DNA from: Chloroflexaceae bacterium
GTDB taxonomy: Bacteria; Chloroflexota; Chloroflexia; Chloroflexales; Chloroflexaceae
Length of the DNA: 41,024 bases
NCBI GenBank assembly: GCA_012032475.1
Contig: JAAUSY010000015.1
Coordinates: 1-41,024, forward strand
Direction: 5' to 3'
The notes beneath the pieces were generated by a model. That model worked only from the letters and a program-made list of their open reading frames with translations, was not told the origin of the DNA and searched no databases. Both the position numbers and the translations under genes were made by a program. This document shows, piece after piece, positions 31,899 through 40,583 of the stretch (its first letter is position 1; each line of letters starts with the position of its first letter).

Positions 31899-33691
31899 AC
31901 GATTTGAGCACCGAAAGTGTCCTGACGGGGACAGCAGCGGCTCCGGGCATTGCGATTGGACCGGCGCTGCGCTATCGCCAGCCGGCGGTGGCCGGGCACG
32001 GGTTTCGCCTGGTGCAGGCCGAGTCGCGCTACCGAGAGACCGGCACCGCGCACCTTGAGATACAGCGGCTTGACGAGGCGATTGCGGCGACTGATGCTGC
32101 CATGCGAGAGACGGAAGCTCGCCTTCAGGCCGAGGGGAAGGGAGCCGAGTCGCACATCTTCGAGTCACACCGGGCGCTGTTGCATCATCCGGGGTTGTAT
32201 GACCGGGCGGTGACGCTGATTAGCAAGGCTGGCTGGCGGGCCCCCGATGCCATCGTTGAGGCAGGGGAACACCAGGCGTCTCCGCTTGGTGATACCGACA
32301 ATCCCTATCTCAAAGCCTATGCCGCCAATATCCGCGATGTGGTCGGGCAGGTGCGGCGGTTTCTGGTGCGCGAACAAACCCTGGCGGACCTCCTGACCCG
32401 TCCATCCATCGTGGTGGCCGACGACCTGGGGCTTTCAGAATGGATGGATGTGCCACGGGAGCGGTTGTTGGGGTTGGCCCTGGCGGCAGGCGGCACCACG
32501 GCGCATTCGATGATTATGGCGCGGTCGCTGGGTATTCCAACGGTTATCGGGCTTGGCACGGCGGCGCTCAGGACCCTGCGCGACGGGGTGATGCTAGCGC
32601 TCGACGGGACCACGGGGCAAGTGGTGGTTGCGCCTTCGGAAGAAACCATCGCGCACCTGCGGGTAGTGGCAGCAGAACTGGCCGAGCACCAGGCGGCGAT
32701 GTACCGCCAGCGCGACCTTCCCAGTATCACCCGCGATGGGCAGCACGTGGTGCTGCTGGCGAATGCCGGGACGGTCATTGAGGCGCAGGCCGCCCGCGAG
32801 TGGGGCGCGGCGGGCATCGGGTCGCTGCGGACCGAACTGTTGTTCCTGGGGCAACCGAAGCTGCCCGACGAAGAGGAGCAACTGGCGTTGTATCAGGCTA
32901 TTGCCGCAGAATTGCCGGGGTGCCCGGTGACGGTGCGGACGCTGGACGTGGGGGGCGATAAGCATTTGCCGTCGTTTCCCCTGCCCAGAGAGAGCAACCC
33001 CTTTCTGGGGTGGCGGGGTATCCGCATCGGGCTGAGCCAGCCGGAGCAGATTTTGCTGCCGCAACTGCGGGCGATGCTGCGGGCTGGGGCCGATGCCGAT
33101 GTGCGGATTGTGCTGCCCATGGTGACGACGGTGTCGGAGGTGCGGGAGGTGAAGGCGTTGCTCCAGCAGGCACACGGCGAACTGGTCGCGGCGGGGGTGC
33201 GCTGCTGCGCGGTTCCCCGGCTCGGCGTGATGGTCGAGATACCATCGGCGGCGCTGGTTGCCGATTGCCTGGCACGGGAATGCGATTTTCTGAGCATCGG
33301 GTCCAACGACCTGATACAGTATACGCTGGCCTGCGACCGGACCAACCAGCGGGTGGCAAACCTGTATCAACCGCTCGAACCTGCGGTGCTGCGGCTGATA
33401 GCGAATGTCATTGAGGCGGCCCACCGCTATGGGCAGCGGGTTTCGCTGTGCGGCGAGATGGCGAGCGACCCCACGTTGACGGCGCTGCTCATCGGGATGG
33501 GGGTGGACGAGTTGAGTTGCACGCCGATGGCGCTGCCACTGGTGCGAGCGGCGGTGCGGGCGACTTCGGCGGCAAAGGCGCGAGAACTGGCGCAAGCGGT
33601 GTTGCAGGCGGCGTGCCTGGATGAGGTGCAGGTGCTCATCCATACCTACGGACCGACGGAGGTTGAGGTTGAGGGTGAGGGTGAGGGTTGA
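31895..33691 (+). CDS. ptsI: Phosphoenolpyruvate-protein phosphotransferase (PTS enzyme I)
   Basis: This 598-aa enzyme transfers phosphate from PEP to its own histidine and on to HPr. Visible features are the N-terminal GTAAAPGIAIGPA, the phospho-histidine H204 in GGTTAHSMIMARS, the TIM-barrel region with RTLDVGGDK and NPFLGWRGIR, SIGSNDLIQYTLACDR, and the catalytic Cys in LCGEMASDP. The C-terminus ends in a Glu/Val/Gly repeat encoded by a short tandem repeat. No HPr gene or PTS permease is in the window. It overlaps the dnaG stop by four bases (ATGA), an unusual partner. It is plain EI, without the GAF head of EI-Ntr. Confidence 0.92.
   Translation: MNDLSTESVLTGTAAAPGIAIGPALRYRQPAVAGHGFRLVQAESRYRETGTAHLEIQRLDEAIAATDAAMRETEARLQAEGKGAESHIFESHRALLHHPGLYDRAVTLISKAGWRAPDAIVEAGEHQASPLGDTDNPYLKAYAANIRDVVGQVRRFLVREQTLADLLTRPSIVVADDLGLSEWMDVPRERLLGLALAAGGTTAHSMIMARSLGIPTVIGLGTAALRTLRDGVMLALDGTTGQVVVAPSEETIAHLRVVAAELAEHQAAMYRQRDLPSITRDGQHVVLLANAGTVIEAQAAREWGAAGIGSLRTELLFLGQPKLPDEEEQLALYQAIAAELPGCPVTVRTLDVGGDKHLPSFPLPRESNPFLGWRGIRIGLSQPEQILLPQLRAMLRAGADADVRIVLPMVTTVSEVREVKALLQQAHGELVAAGVRCCAVPRLGVMVEIPSAALVADCLARECDFLSIGSNDLIQYTLACDRTNQRVANLYQPLEPAVLRLIANVIEAAHRYGQRVSLCGEMASDPTLTALLIGMGVDELSCTPMALPLVRAAVRATSAAKARELAQAVLQAACLDEVQVLIHTYGPTEVEVEGEGEG
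33661..33691 (+). repeat. Hexamer-like tandem repeat at the ptsI 3' end
   Basis: Imperfect GGTTGA/GGGTGA units fill the last ten codons and stop of ptsI, coding for an acidic Val/Gly tail. Replication slippage could change the protein end. Confidence 0.7.
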
Positions 33692-33780
33692 TGGTGCCGG
33701 GAGTCGGGGCGCAACTTTCTTTCCCCGCCGGGCGTCTGTTCTGGCAAGGGCAGGGAAGGAGCAGCGGGCAGGGTGGCCCC

Positions 33781-33809
33781 TTGACAGAATAGAACGAGTG
33801 TGTTATTCT
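33781..33809 (+). promoter_or_regulatory. Strong sigma-70-type promoter
   Basis: Perfect TTGACA (33781-33786), 17-bp spacer and TATTCT (33804-33809) with TGT in front. It drives the Ser-rich protein gene; the leader is about 90 nt. The rest of the 215-bp gap 33692-33906 shows nothing else convincing. Confidence 0.7.
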
Positions 33810-33906
33810 CTGGGTGAGGTTCGCAGAACCGTTGGTTGGTGAACAACTGACTCAGAACTCATAGCCTATGGACCACCGTGATATGCCAGAAGGAGGGGAT
33901 GCTTCT

Positions 33907-34401
33907 ATGGAAGCCTACTCGAAGCCGGTCCGCCGCAGGTCTTCGTCCGCATCGGCTGCATCTTCGTCGTCCTCCTCCCGCCGCCCCACAAGGAAACGCC
34001 GCCACCTGCATCTGATAGACCCGCGTGACGGGGCGGAGATTTTGCCCGACCGGCGGGTCTATACGCTGGTTCCCGCGACAAAATGGAAGGTTGAGGTGAT
34101 GATGGATGAGCCGGAACAGCCGGAATATGTTGCATCGTTCCGGACGGTTTCCGTCATCAATGAGCATGAGCCGGAGCCGGAGCTAGAGCCAACGAGTGCC
34201 GTGTTTACGTTGTCGCTCCAGGGCACCAACCTCTACCCGCTGCGGGTGCGGATATGGCCGAACAACGAGGTCGAGTATGAGTGCCATGTCCCGCTGACGC
34301 TGCGGGTGCATCCGCGCAAGAAGGTCATCAGTATCAGGTTGCTGGCCTCGGTGCGGAGCGTGGCCGAAGGCGTGGAAGTGACCTACAAGGGTGATGAATA
34401 G
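33907..34401 (+). CDS. Uncharacterised protein with a Ser/Arg-rich head and beta-rich body
   Basis: I do not recognise this protein of 164 aa. AAGGAGGGG eight bases before the ATG at 33907 fixes the start; an upstream ATG at 33868 lacks any ribosome-binding site. Residues about 8-32 are a basic, serine-rich low-complexity stretch (RRRSSSASAASSSSSS then RRPTRKRR), probably disordered and able to bind nucleic acid or anionic surfaces. The remaining 130 residues alternate short beta strands (VYTLVPATKWKVEVMMDE, LYPLRVRIWPNNEVEYE), with an acidic EPEPELEP spacer, and look like one or two immunoglobulin-like sandwiches. It is probably co-transcribed with the ICMT-like gene 14 bp downstream. Confidence 0.7.
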   Translation: MEAYSKPVRRRSSSASAASSSSSSRRPTRKRRHLHLIDPRDGAEILPDRRVYTLVPATKWKVEVMMDEPEQPEYVASFRTVSVINEHEPEPELEPTSAVFTLSLQGTNLYPLRVRIWPNNEVEYECHVPLTLRVHPRKKVISIRLLASVRSVAEGVEVTYKGDE

Positions 34402-34415
34402 GGAAGGAATTGGTG

Positions 34416-35141
34416 ATGAAACCGGGTCGGTTCTCCAAACTGGAAGCGCGTGCTCCCAATGTTACCCGCGGGGTGACCAGGTGGCTGCTCCGTGAAAGTA
34501 TGGGGGTGGTGTTTGTGGCGGCTACCCTCTTTCTCTTTGCGGGCCGCCTGGACTGGGTAATGGGGTGGGCGCTGGTTGGCCTCTATGTTATCTGGGTGGG
34601 GGCCAACGCGCTGCTGTTGATTCCCCGAAACCCCGAACTGCTGGCTGAACGCGCCGTGCGCCGGCGCGGAGACTATGCCTGGGACACGGTCATCCTCGGC
34701 CTGTTTGGCCTGTCTATGCTGGCGAAATTTGTGGTGGCCGGGCTGGACGAACGTTTCGGGTGGACGCCGCCGCTGCCACCGCTGCTCCAGGGTGTGGCGC
34801 TGGTGGTGGCCTTCCTGGGCTATGCGCTGACCACCTGGGCAATGGTCGCCAATACGTTCTTTTCGACGGTCGTTCGCATTCAGCAGGAGCGGAGGCACCG
34901 GGTGACGACCGGAGGACCCTACCGGTACGTACGTCATCCGGGGTATGTAGGAGCGATGGTCTTCGAGCTTGCCACGCCGGTCGTGCTCGGGTCGCTGTGG
35001 GCGCTCATTCCAGGGGGGTTGGCTGTTCCGCTGCTCATCATTCGCACCGCGCTGGAAGACCGGGTGCTGCAAGAGAAGTTGAACGGCTACCGGGAATATG
35101 CCGCTCAGGTGCGCTACCGTCTCATCCCCGGCGGGTGGTAG
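34416..35141 (+). CDS. ICMT/PEMT-like integral membrane methyltransferase
   Basis: This 241-aa membrane protein has about five helices and the SAM-binding C-terminal signature of the isoprenylcysteine carboxyl methyltransferase / phospholipid methyltransferase superfamily: GGPYRYVRHPGYVGAM, then a helix, then RTALEDRVLQEKLNGYREYAAQVRYRLIPG. Bacterial members act on lipids or other small membrane substrates; the substrate here is unknown, and prenylated proteins are not expected. The ATG at 34416 follows GGGAAGGAA by six bases. It converges with the glucosaminidase gene, leaving 46 bp between the stops. Confidence 0.87.
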   Translation: MKPGRFSKLEARAPNVTRGVTRWLLRESMGVVFVAATLFLFAGRLDWVMGWALVGLYVIWVGANALLLIPRNPELLAERAVRRRGDYAWDTVILGLFGLSMLAKFVVAGLDERFGWTPPLPPLLQGVALVVAFLGYALTTWAMVANTFFSTVVRIQQERRHRVTTGGPYRYVRHPGYVGAMVFELATPVVLGSLWALIPGGLAVPLLIIRTALEDRVLQEKLNGYREYAAQVRYRLIPGGW

Positions 35142-35187
35142 CCCTGCCTTCTCATCTTCTTCCCATCCCATCTCATCCGAAACCCAT

Positions 35188-36965
35188 CTAATCCGAAACC
35201 AGCGCACTCGGAACCCACCCCTCGGTCTCTTCCCTGGCATGGTCAGGAGCGCAGTCGTTAGCAGTGGACGCCATACGAACGTGGAGCCACGAGCTTGAGC
35301 CGAGGTGCTGCACCTCAAGCAGGAGCACCTGGTCATTCGGGCATACCTGGGCAATGGCGGTCTGCGGGGTCATCTGGGGGGCAGTTCGCAGGTAGCCGCG
35401 CTGCACGACCGTTCCGACCGAAGGGTTGTCCCTGGGGGCACTGGCCGGTGCTGGTTCGGGCACCCCGGATGGGGTGGGGAGCGCGGGGGGAGTGGCCTGG
35501 GGTGCTTCGGGTGGCCTGTTGCTGCGCGAGATAAGGAGTTCTTCCTGGCTTTCGTCCGGCCACGGGACGCGGTAGTCGGGGGTGGCGGCGTTCTGGGGCG
35601 CGAAGGAAGCCACGGAGGTGGAGGCTTCTCCTTGCCAGATCCAGGCAGCGGCATCAACCCGCACGGCCCGCTGGTCATCGCTGGTCAGGTCACTGATTTC
35701 AACGGTGGGGTTGTAGCGTGCGCCAAAGGTATAGGTGCCCAGACTGGCCCACCCACCGGTGTGGGCATACTGGTCTATCGTCATGGTGCTGATGCCGTGG
35801 TCATGGGTGATGAAGTAGCGGGCCGAGTGAGTTGCTTCGGTGTCGCCGCAGGGCGGGATATAGACACGGACTTCGTAGGTGCCAGCGTTGAGAATGGTAG
35901 GCACCCACGAGGCCCGGCTCCGGCTCTGCTGGACGGCGCTGGTAGAAACCGCCGCGACATGCTCCTGGTTCACCCCGCACGAGGCCAGCGACCAGGTGTC
36001 CTGGTTGGCGTTGAAGCCGGGGTCGCTGTTGTCCACGACCATAGCGTTCTCCGGGAGGGGCAGGTCTGCTGGCAGGGAGGGGGCCGGGTTGGGCGCAGCT
36101 TCGGGTCCGGGGGGTGAGACCTCGGCAGGAGCCGCAAGGGTTGCTCCATCTCCCTGGTCGAGGCTCCCCAGGGCAGCGGGGGGCATGGCGACCCCTGGTT
36201 GCCAGGTGGGGGGGAGAAAGCCGGGACCTGCCCCCAGAAGAGCGGCGAGGAAAGTGGGACTAGCTGCCCTCCCTCCCAGGAGCGCCAACCGCGCACCCAC
36301 GACTCGGCCTGGGCAATGTAGAGGGCGGTGTTGTTTTCAAAGGGAGGGGCGTAGATGGGAAGGACGCTCCGGAAGGTGCGGTTCCCGGCATCAAGGTATC
36401 GGCCACTGTGGAGCAGCAGGTGAATCCAGGCGTTCAGGCCATGGAGGTAGTTCGCATAGGTTGCGAAGCGGTAGTGGTAGGGGCCGTCGCAGGTGCTTCC
36501 GTCCCACCGATTGCAGACGATATTGTGGAGATTGTATTGCGGGGCGCGTCCGGGGCCGGTGGAGCCAAATTCGGTTTCCTTGGCAGCAAAGGCCATCTCA
36601 ATGGCGGGGTCAATACCGGCATCTACCAGGAGTTGGTACATCTGGGGGGCATAGGCGCAGGCGGCGCTGACGCGCCCACGCCGCGGCTGGCAATAGACCC
36701 GCTGGTAGGTTTCCAGGCTGACGGTCGGGGTGCTGAGAAAGTCAAATTCGCCCGCGGTTGTCTGTGCCAGGGGCAGGGGCAAGGGTGGTTCTCCCGGTGT
36801 CCGGGCCCGCGAATGGGGGCGGGTTGTCGGGGGGAGCGCTGCCCCGACGACGCTGGCAGATTGGCTGGCATTCCAGGCTGCGGGCAGGAAGATGCTGCCC
36901 AGGATCCCCAGGGTGAACAGGAATAGCCCGATGGTCAGGCAGCGTATGGCTCGTGACAGGTTCAT
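35188..36965 (-). CDS. Secreted glucosaminidase - golvesin-like - SH3 protein, split by a frame change
   Basis: This is a likely exported cell-wall or matrix protein of about 590 aa when the two frames are joined. Frame one (ATG 36965) has a signal/anchor helix (CLTIGLFLFTLGILGSIFLP) and a mannosyl-glycoprotein glucosaminidase-like lysozyme-fold domain with AIEMAFAAKETEFG, YNLHNIVCNRW and a C-terminal TALYIAQAESWVRGW. It then enters a Pro-rich linker. The second frame carries a golvesin C-terminal-like domain (VVDNSDPGFNANQDTWSLA... RVDAAAWIW), another Pro-rich linker and a bacterial SH3 domain (RGYLRTAPQM... EGWVPSALV). A missing base in one of two G-runs, 36208-36214 or 36178-36183, would join the frames. 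Glucosaminidase plus SH3 suggests peptidoglycan remodelling. Confidence 0.78.
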
Positions 36966-36994
36966 GGTATCCTCGCCAGGTCCACTAGCATGAG

Positions 36995-37003
36995 AGTATA
37001 GCA
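36995..37003 (-). promoter_or_regulatory. Extended -10 promoter of the glucosaminidase gene
   Basis: On the minus strand TGC precedes TATACT (37000-36995). The leader to the ATG at 36965 is about 22 nt. No good -35. Confidence 0.5.
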
Positions 37004-37048
37004 TATTTTCAGGAGAAATACGTTATACCCCTGGTGTTTTGGTTGCGC

Positions 37049-37065
37049 ATCACATGTGATAGAAT
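37049..37065 (+). promoter_or_regulatory. Palindrome overlapping an extended -10 upstream of the GT2 operon
   Basis: ATCACATGTGAT (37049-37060) is a perfect 12-bp palindrome whose last base is the first base of TAGAAT (37060-37065), with TGA in front as an extended -10. A protein bound to the palindrome would cover the promoter. The leader to the ATG at 37135 is about 63 nt. The 169-bp gap holds only this and the opposite promoter. Confidence 0.55.
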
Positions 37066-37134
37066 AGGGACTGACACGATAGGAGCAACCGTCAGCCAGT
37101 ATACGACCGTATCTGACCGAACACAGAAATTGCC

Positions 37135-38097
37135 ATGAACACGACAAGTAACCCGACCTTTTCCATCGTCGCCCCCGTCTACAACGAAGAGCAGATTTTG
37201 CCCACCTTCTACCAGCGCGTGGTGAACGTGATGACCGGGTTGGAAGAACCTTTCGAACTGATTCTGGTCAACGACGGGTGCCACGACACCTCGCCGGAGA
37301 TTATGCGCCAGCTTCATGAGCAGGACCCGCGGGTCAAGGTGCTCAACTTCTCGCGCAATTTTGGGCACCAGATTGCCATCACCGCCGGGATTGACCACGC
37401 CCGCGGGCAGGCGGTGGTGATCATTGACTCGGATTTGCAGGACCCGCCCGAAGTCATCCCGCAGATGATTGACCGCTGGCGCGAAGGGTACCAGGTCGTC
37501 TACGCGATACGCTCCGAACGCGCCGGCGAGACCTGGTTTAAGAAAACCACCGCCAGCCTGTTCTACCGGTTGATTGCTCGCATCACCAGCATCAACCTGC
37601 CCGTAGATACGGGGGACTTTCGCCTGATGGACCGCCGCGTGGTAGACGCTATGGTGCAGATACGCGAATATCACCGCTTTATGCGCGGCCTATCGGTGTG
37701 GGTCGGGTTCAAGCAAACGGGGGTGCCCTACAAGCGCGAAGCCCGCGCCGCAGGCACAACGAAATACCCCTTCCGGAAGATGTTGCGCTTTGCCTTCGAC
37801 GGCATCACCAGCTTTTCCTACCTGCCGCTCCAGCTTGCCACGTATATGGGGTTTATCGTAGCAGGTCTGAGCGTGTTGTTCATTCTGGTGGCAATGGGGC
37901 TGCGACTGAGCGGGATAGAGGCATTCAAGGGGCAGGCCACCACCCTGGTCAGCGTGCTCTTTATGGGGGGAGTGCAGCTCATCTTCCTTGGCATCATCGG
38001 GGAATATCTGGGGCGCATTTATAACGAGGTGAAGCATCGTCCGCTCTACCTTGTGGCCGAATCCCTGGGGTTCGATACCTCCGAGCGGGAGCCATGA
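37135..38097 (+). CDS. GtrB/DPM1-like family 2 glycosyltransferase
   Basis: This 320-aa membrane-associated glycosyltransferase has the GT-A fold at residues 1-230: [38 protein letters not shown] with the metal-binding Asp pair, and [14 protein letters not shown]. Two C-terminal helices (about 232-255 and 268-290) are typical of GtrB-type enzymes that load a sugar onto polyprenyl phosphate. The product probably feeds the membrane glycosyltransferase encoded immediately downstream (ATGA overlap). Which sugar is used cannot be told. Confidence 0.9.
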   Translation: MNTTSNPTFSIVAPVYNEEQILPTFYQRVVNVMTGLEEPFELILVNDGCHDTSPEIMRQLHEQDPRVKVLNFSRNFGHQIAITAGIDHARGQAVVIIDSDLQDPPEVIPQMIDRWREGYQVVYAIRSERAGETWFKKTTASLFYRLIARITSINLPVDTGDFRLMDRRVVDAMVQIREYHRFMRGLSVWVGFKQTGVPYKREARAAGTTKYPFRKMLRFAFDGITSFSYLPLQLATYMGFIVAGLSVLFILVAMGLRLSGIEAFKGQATTLVSVLFMGGVQLIFLGIIGEYLGRIYNEVKHRPLYLVAESLGFDTSEREP

Positions 38098-39686
38098 TTC
38101 CCCCACGGTCGCGTCTTCTGGAGCCACTGGTCATCGTCATCGTCATCATCCTTTTCGGGGTTGGCCTGGTGGCTCGTTTCGTCGTGGCGGGGAAGCTGCT
38201 CCACCCCGGCCACGGAGATAGTTCCTTCTACTACACCGTAGCTGAGAACATGGCCCAGGGGAGAGGGGCCGTTGTGGACTACCGCTGGCACTACCTGGGG
38301 CTGAACCACCCTGCCAACCCCTCCACCAGCACAGCGACCATCACGCACCCTGCCTTCGATTACTGGCTCCCGCTGACGTCGCTCATCATCAGCGCCTCGA
38401 TGGGGATTCTGGGGATATCGTTGTTTGCCGCGCTGGTTCCCTCCATCCTCTTCGGGGTGGGTCTGGCGGCCGTGACATACGGGCTGGCAACCAGCTACAC
38501 CCCATCGCGGTTGGTGGCGGTGGGTTCGGCGGTGCTGGTGTTCCTCCTGCCCACACCATTCTTCTTCTCCCTCCAAACGGACACGACCATCTACTACACG
38601 GTGTTTGCGTCGCTCAGCCTGCTTGCGATGGTGCGAGGCATGAACTATCCCCATCCCTGGTGGTTTCTGCTGGCGGCTGTGGGCGCTGGCCTGGCCCACC
38701 TGACGCGCCAGGATGGGGTGCTGCTCTTTGTGCTCTTCGCCGGGGTGGCGTGGTGCTCGCCGCACCCCCGCCGCACCAGGGCTGCGGTGTTGCTGGCAGG
38801 AACGGGTATCTACCTGCTCACCCTTGCGCCCCTGCTCGGCTACAACCTCCGGACCTTCGGGGCGCTCACCCCGCCGGGCGTCTCCAGCCTGGTGTTCCTC
38901 ACCGATTACGAGGACCTGTATTCCTTTGCCAAGGACCTCTCGCTCCATTCATACCTGCAATGGGGCATCGGGAACATCCTCTGGTCGAAGTTCGATGCCA
39001 TCCTTCAGCATATCATGTTCCTTCGAACCTTCCTGGGGTTGCTCCTCTGGCCGTTCGTCATTGCTGGTCTCTTTGATATGCTCTGGTCGAAAGAGCAGTC
39101 CCCCCACCGCAAGACATTCTGTGCCATCCACGGGCTGTTCCTGGGAATCCTGATTCTGTTTTTTGCCTTTGTTGCGACCTTTCCCGGCATTGGGAGCTTC
39201 TTCCGCAGCGGGGTGGCGCTTGTTCCCTTCCTGTGCGTCATCGCCATAGATACGATTCACCGGCGGGTTCCTTCGCAACGGTTCGCCATCGCGCTGGTGG
39301 TGATACTGCTGGTTTTCACCGGGGGGCGGAGCATGGTCAAAGCCCACACCATGCTCCGCGATGCTGCGACCATGGCAGAACAGCTTGAGGCCGTCGAGGC
39401 CGTTATCCGCGACGACGCCAGCCAGTCCGGGCAGGAGCCTATCGTCATCATGACCCGGCTCCCCTGGCAGGTCTACCACTCCATGCGCCTCCCGGTCATC
39501 CAGATACCGAACGATGACCTGGAAACCATCTACGACGTGGCCGGGCGGTTTCGGGCAACCTATCTCCTCCTCCCCGCCCCCCGCGAAGCGCTCTGGCCGC
39601 TCTATACGGGGGAGGTGGAGGACCGCAGGTTTCGCCTGGTGGCGAGCGTTCCGAACTCAGGGTTCAAGGTGTTTCGTATACGGTAG
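38094..39686 (+). CDS. Polytopic membrane glycosyltransferase-like protein (GT39/PMT-like)
   Basis: This 530-aa protein has about eleven helices and a soluble C-terminal domain of about 120 residues. The first loop after helix 1 contains [18 protein letters not shown], corresponding to the acidic loop of lipid-phosphosugar-dependent transferases; [10 protein letters not shown] lies in a later loop, as TRADGVL does in the protein at 17567-19062. Both therefore seem to be of one broad family. It begins inside the stop of the GT2 gene, so the pair probably works together: GT2 makes the lipid-linked sugar and this protein transfers it outside. The acceptor is unknown. Confidence 0.78.
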   Translation: MIPPRSRLLEPLVIVIVIILFGVGLVARFVVAGKLLHPGHGDSSFYYTVAENMAQGRGAVVDYRWHYLGLNHPANPSTSTATITHPAFDYWLPLTSLIISASMGILGISLFAALVPSILFGVGLAAVTYGLATSYTPSRLVAVGSAVLVFLLPTPFFFSLQTDTTIYYTVFASLSLLAMVRGMNYPHPWWFLLAAVGAGLAHLTRQDGVLLFVLFAGVAWCSPHPRRTRAAVLLAGTGIYLLTLAPLLGYNLRTFGALTPPGVSSLVFLTDYEDLYSFAKDLSLHSYLQWGIGNILWSKFDAILQHIMFLRTFLGLLLWPFVIAGLFDMLWSKEQSPHRKTFCAIHGLFLGILILFFAFVATFPGIGSFFRSGVALVPFLCVIAIDTIHRRVPSQRFAIALVVILLVFTGGRSMVKAHTMLRDAATMAEQLEAVEAVIRDDASQSGQEPIVIMTRLPWQVYHSMRLPVIQIPNDDLETIYDVAGRFRATYLLLPAPREALWPLYTGEVEDRRFRLVASVPNSGFKVFRIR

Positions 39687-39714
39687 GAAGCAGGGCGTAG
39701 GGAGGAGAAAATTC

Positions 39715-40551
39715 ATGCGCATTGCGTTGACGGGAGCCAATGGACAGCTTGGGCAGGCGCTCTGGGACTGCCTGTCGCCGCCCCACACGATGGTCCCCCT
39801 GAACCAGGACCCCTTCGACCTGGGCAGGCCAGATGCGGTCGAGCAGGTGGCCGCCACCGGTGCCGACCTCGTCATCCATACGGCGGCTTTCACCCATGTG
39901 GATGGCTGTGCCCGCGACCCCGACCTGGCCTATCGCATCAACGGGTTGGGGACGAGGTATGTAGCGCTGGCATGCCAGCAACTCGATGTCCCGATGGTCT
40001 ACATCAGCACCAACGAGGTGTTTTCTGGGACTGCCACCACGCCCTACCGGGAATATGACCCGACCGGGCCAATCAATGCCTACGGGCATTCCAAGTGGGC
40101 CGGCGAGCAGGCCGTGCGCGAACTGCTGCACCGCTTCTACCTCGTGCGGATTGCGTGGCTCTTTGGGGGAGAACGCAGCTTTGTGCGCACGGTGTTGCGC
40201 TTGCTCCACGACCCGCCCGCGGGTGGGTTGCGGATGGTGACCGACGAGGTGGGTAGCCCGACCTATGCGCCCGATGTGGCCGGTGCGATTGCCCGGCTGA
40301 TTGAGCAGCCTTTCTATGGCACCTACCACCTGGTCAACGCGGGGGAGTGCTCGCGCTACGCATTTGCCCAGGAGATAGCGTCCCTATCGGGGCACTGCCA
40401 GGTGCCGATACACCCCATCCGCCTGGCTGACTATCAGCGGGATAGCACGCCCCCGGCCTATTCGCCGCTTGCTAACATCGCGGGGGCAGCGCTGGGGGTG
40501 GTGCTGCGACCGTGGCAGGAGGCTCTGGCGGAATACCTTGCGTCTCTCTGA
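39715..40551 (+). CDS. rfbD: dTDP-4-dehydrorhamnose reductase
   Basis: This 278-aa SDR catalyses the last step of dTDP-L-rhamnose synthesis. The nucleotide motif TGANGQLG is at residues 6-13, followed by HTAAFTHVDGCARDP (the RfbD motif), the STNEVFSG block and the catalytic YGHSKWAGE. The start at 39715 has GGAGGAGAA five bases upstream; the frame stays open further back within the previous gene. rfbA, rfbB and rfbC are not in the window. A rhamnose donor fits the rhamnosidase encoded at 14479-17570: the organism both builds and trims rhamnose-containing glycans. Confidence 0.9.
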   Translation: MRIALTGANGQLGQALWDCLSPPHTMVPLNQDPFDLGRPDAVEQVAATGADLVIHTAAFTHVDGCARDPDLAYRINGLGTRYVALACQQLDVPMVYISTNEVFSGTATTPYREYDPTGPINAYGHSKWAGEQAVRELLHRFYLVRIAWLFGGERSFVRTVLRLLHDPPAGGLRMVTDEVGSPTYAPDVAGAIARLIEQPFYGTYHLVNAGECSRYAFAQEIASLSGHCQVPIHPIRLADYQRDSTPPAYSPLANIAGAALGVVLRPWQEALAEYLASL

Positions 40552-40583
40552 CTAACTAGCTGACTAGATAACTAGCTAACTAA
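40549..40583. repeat. Short TAG/CTAG-rich repeat after rfbD
   Basis: AACTAGCT occurs at 40554-40561 and 40570-40577 within a 35-bp stretch of TGACTA/CTAG/TAA units. It has stops in every plus frame and three CTAG sites. It fills the gap between convergent genes; no hairpin with a T-tract is visible. Confidence 0.6.

Noticed and set aside
10321-36214. Programmed ribosomal frameshifting at the split genes
   Set aside because: No classical X-XXY-YYZ slippery sites or downstream pseudoknots were seen; unrelated genes are affected, so base-calling error is simpler.
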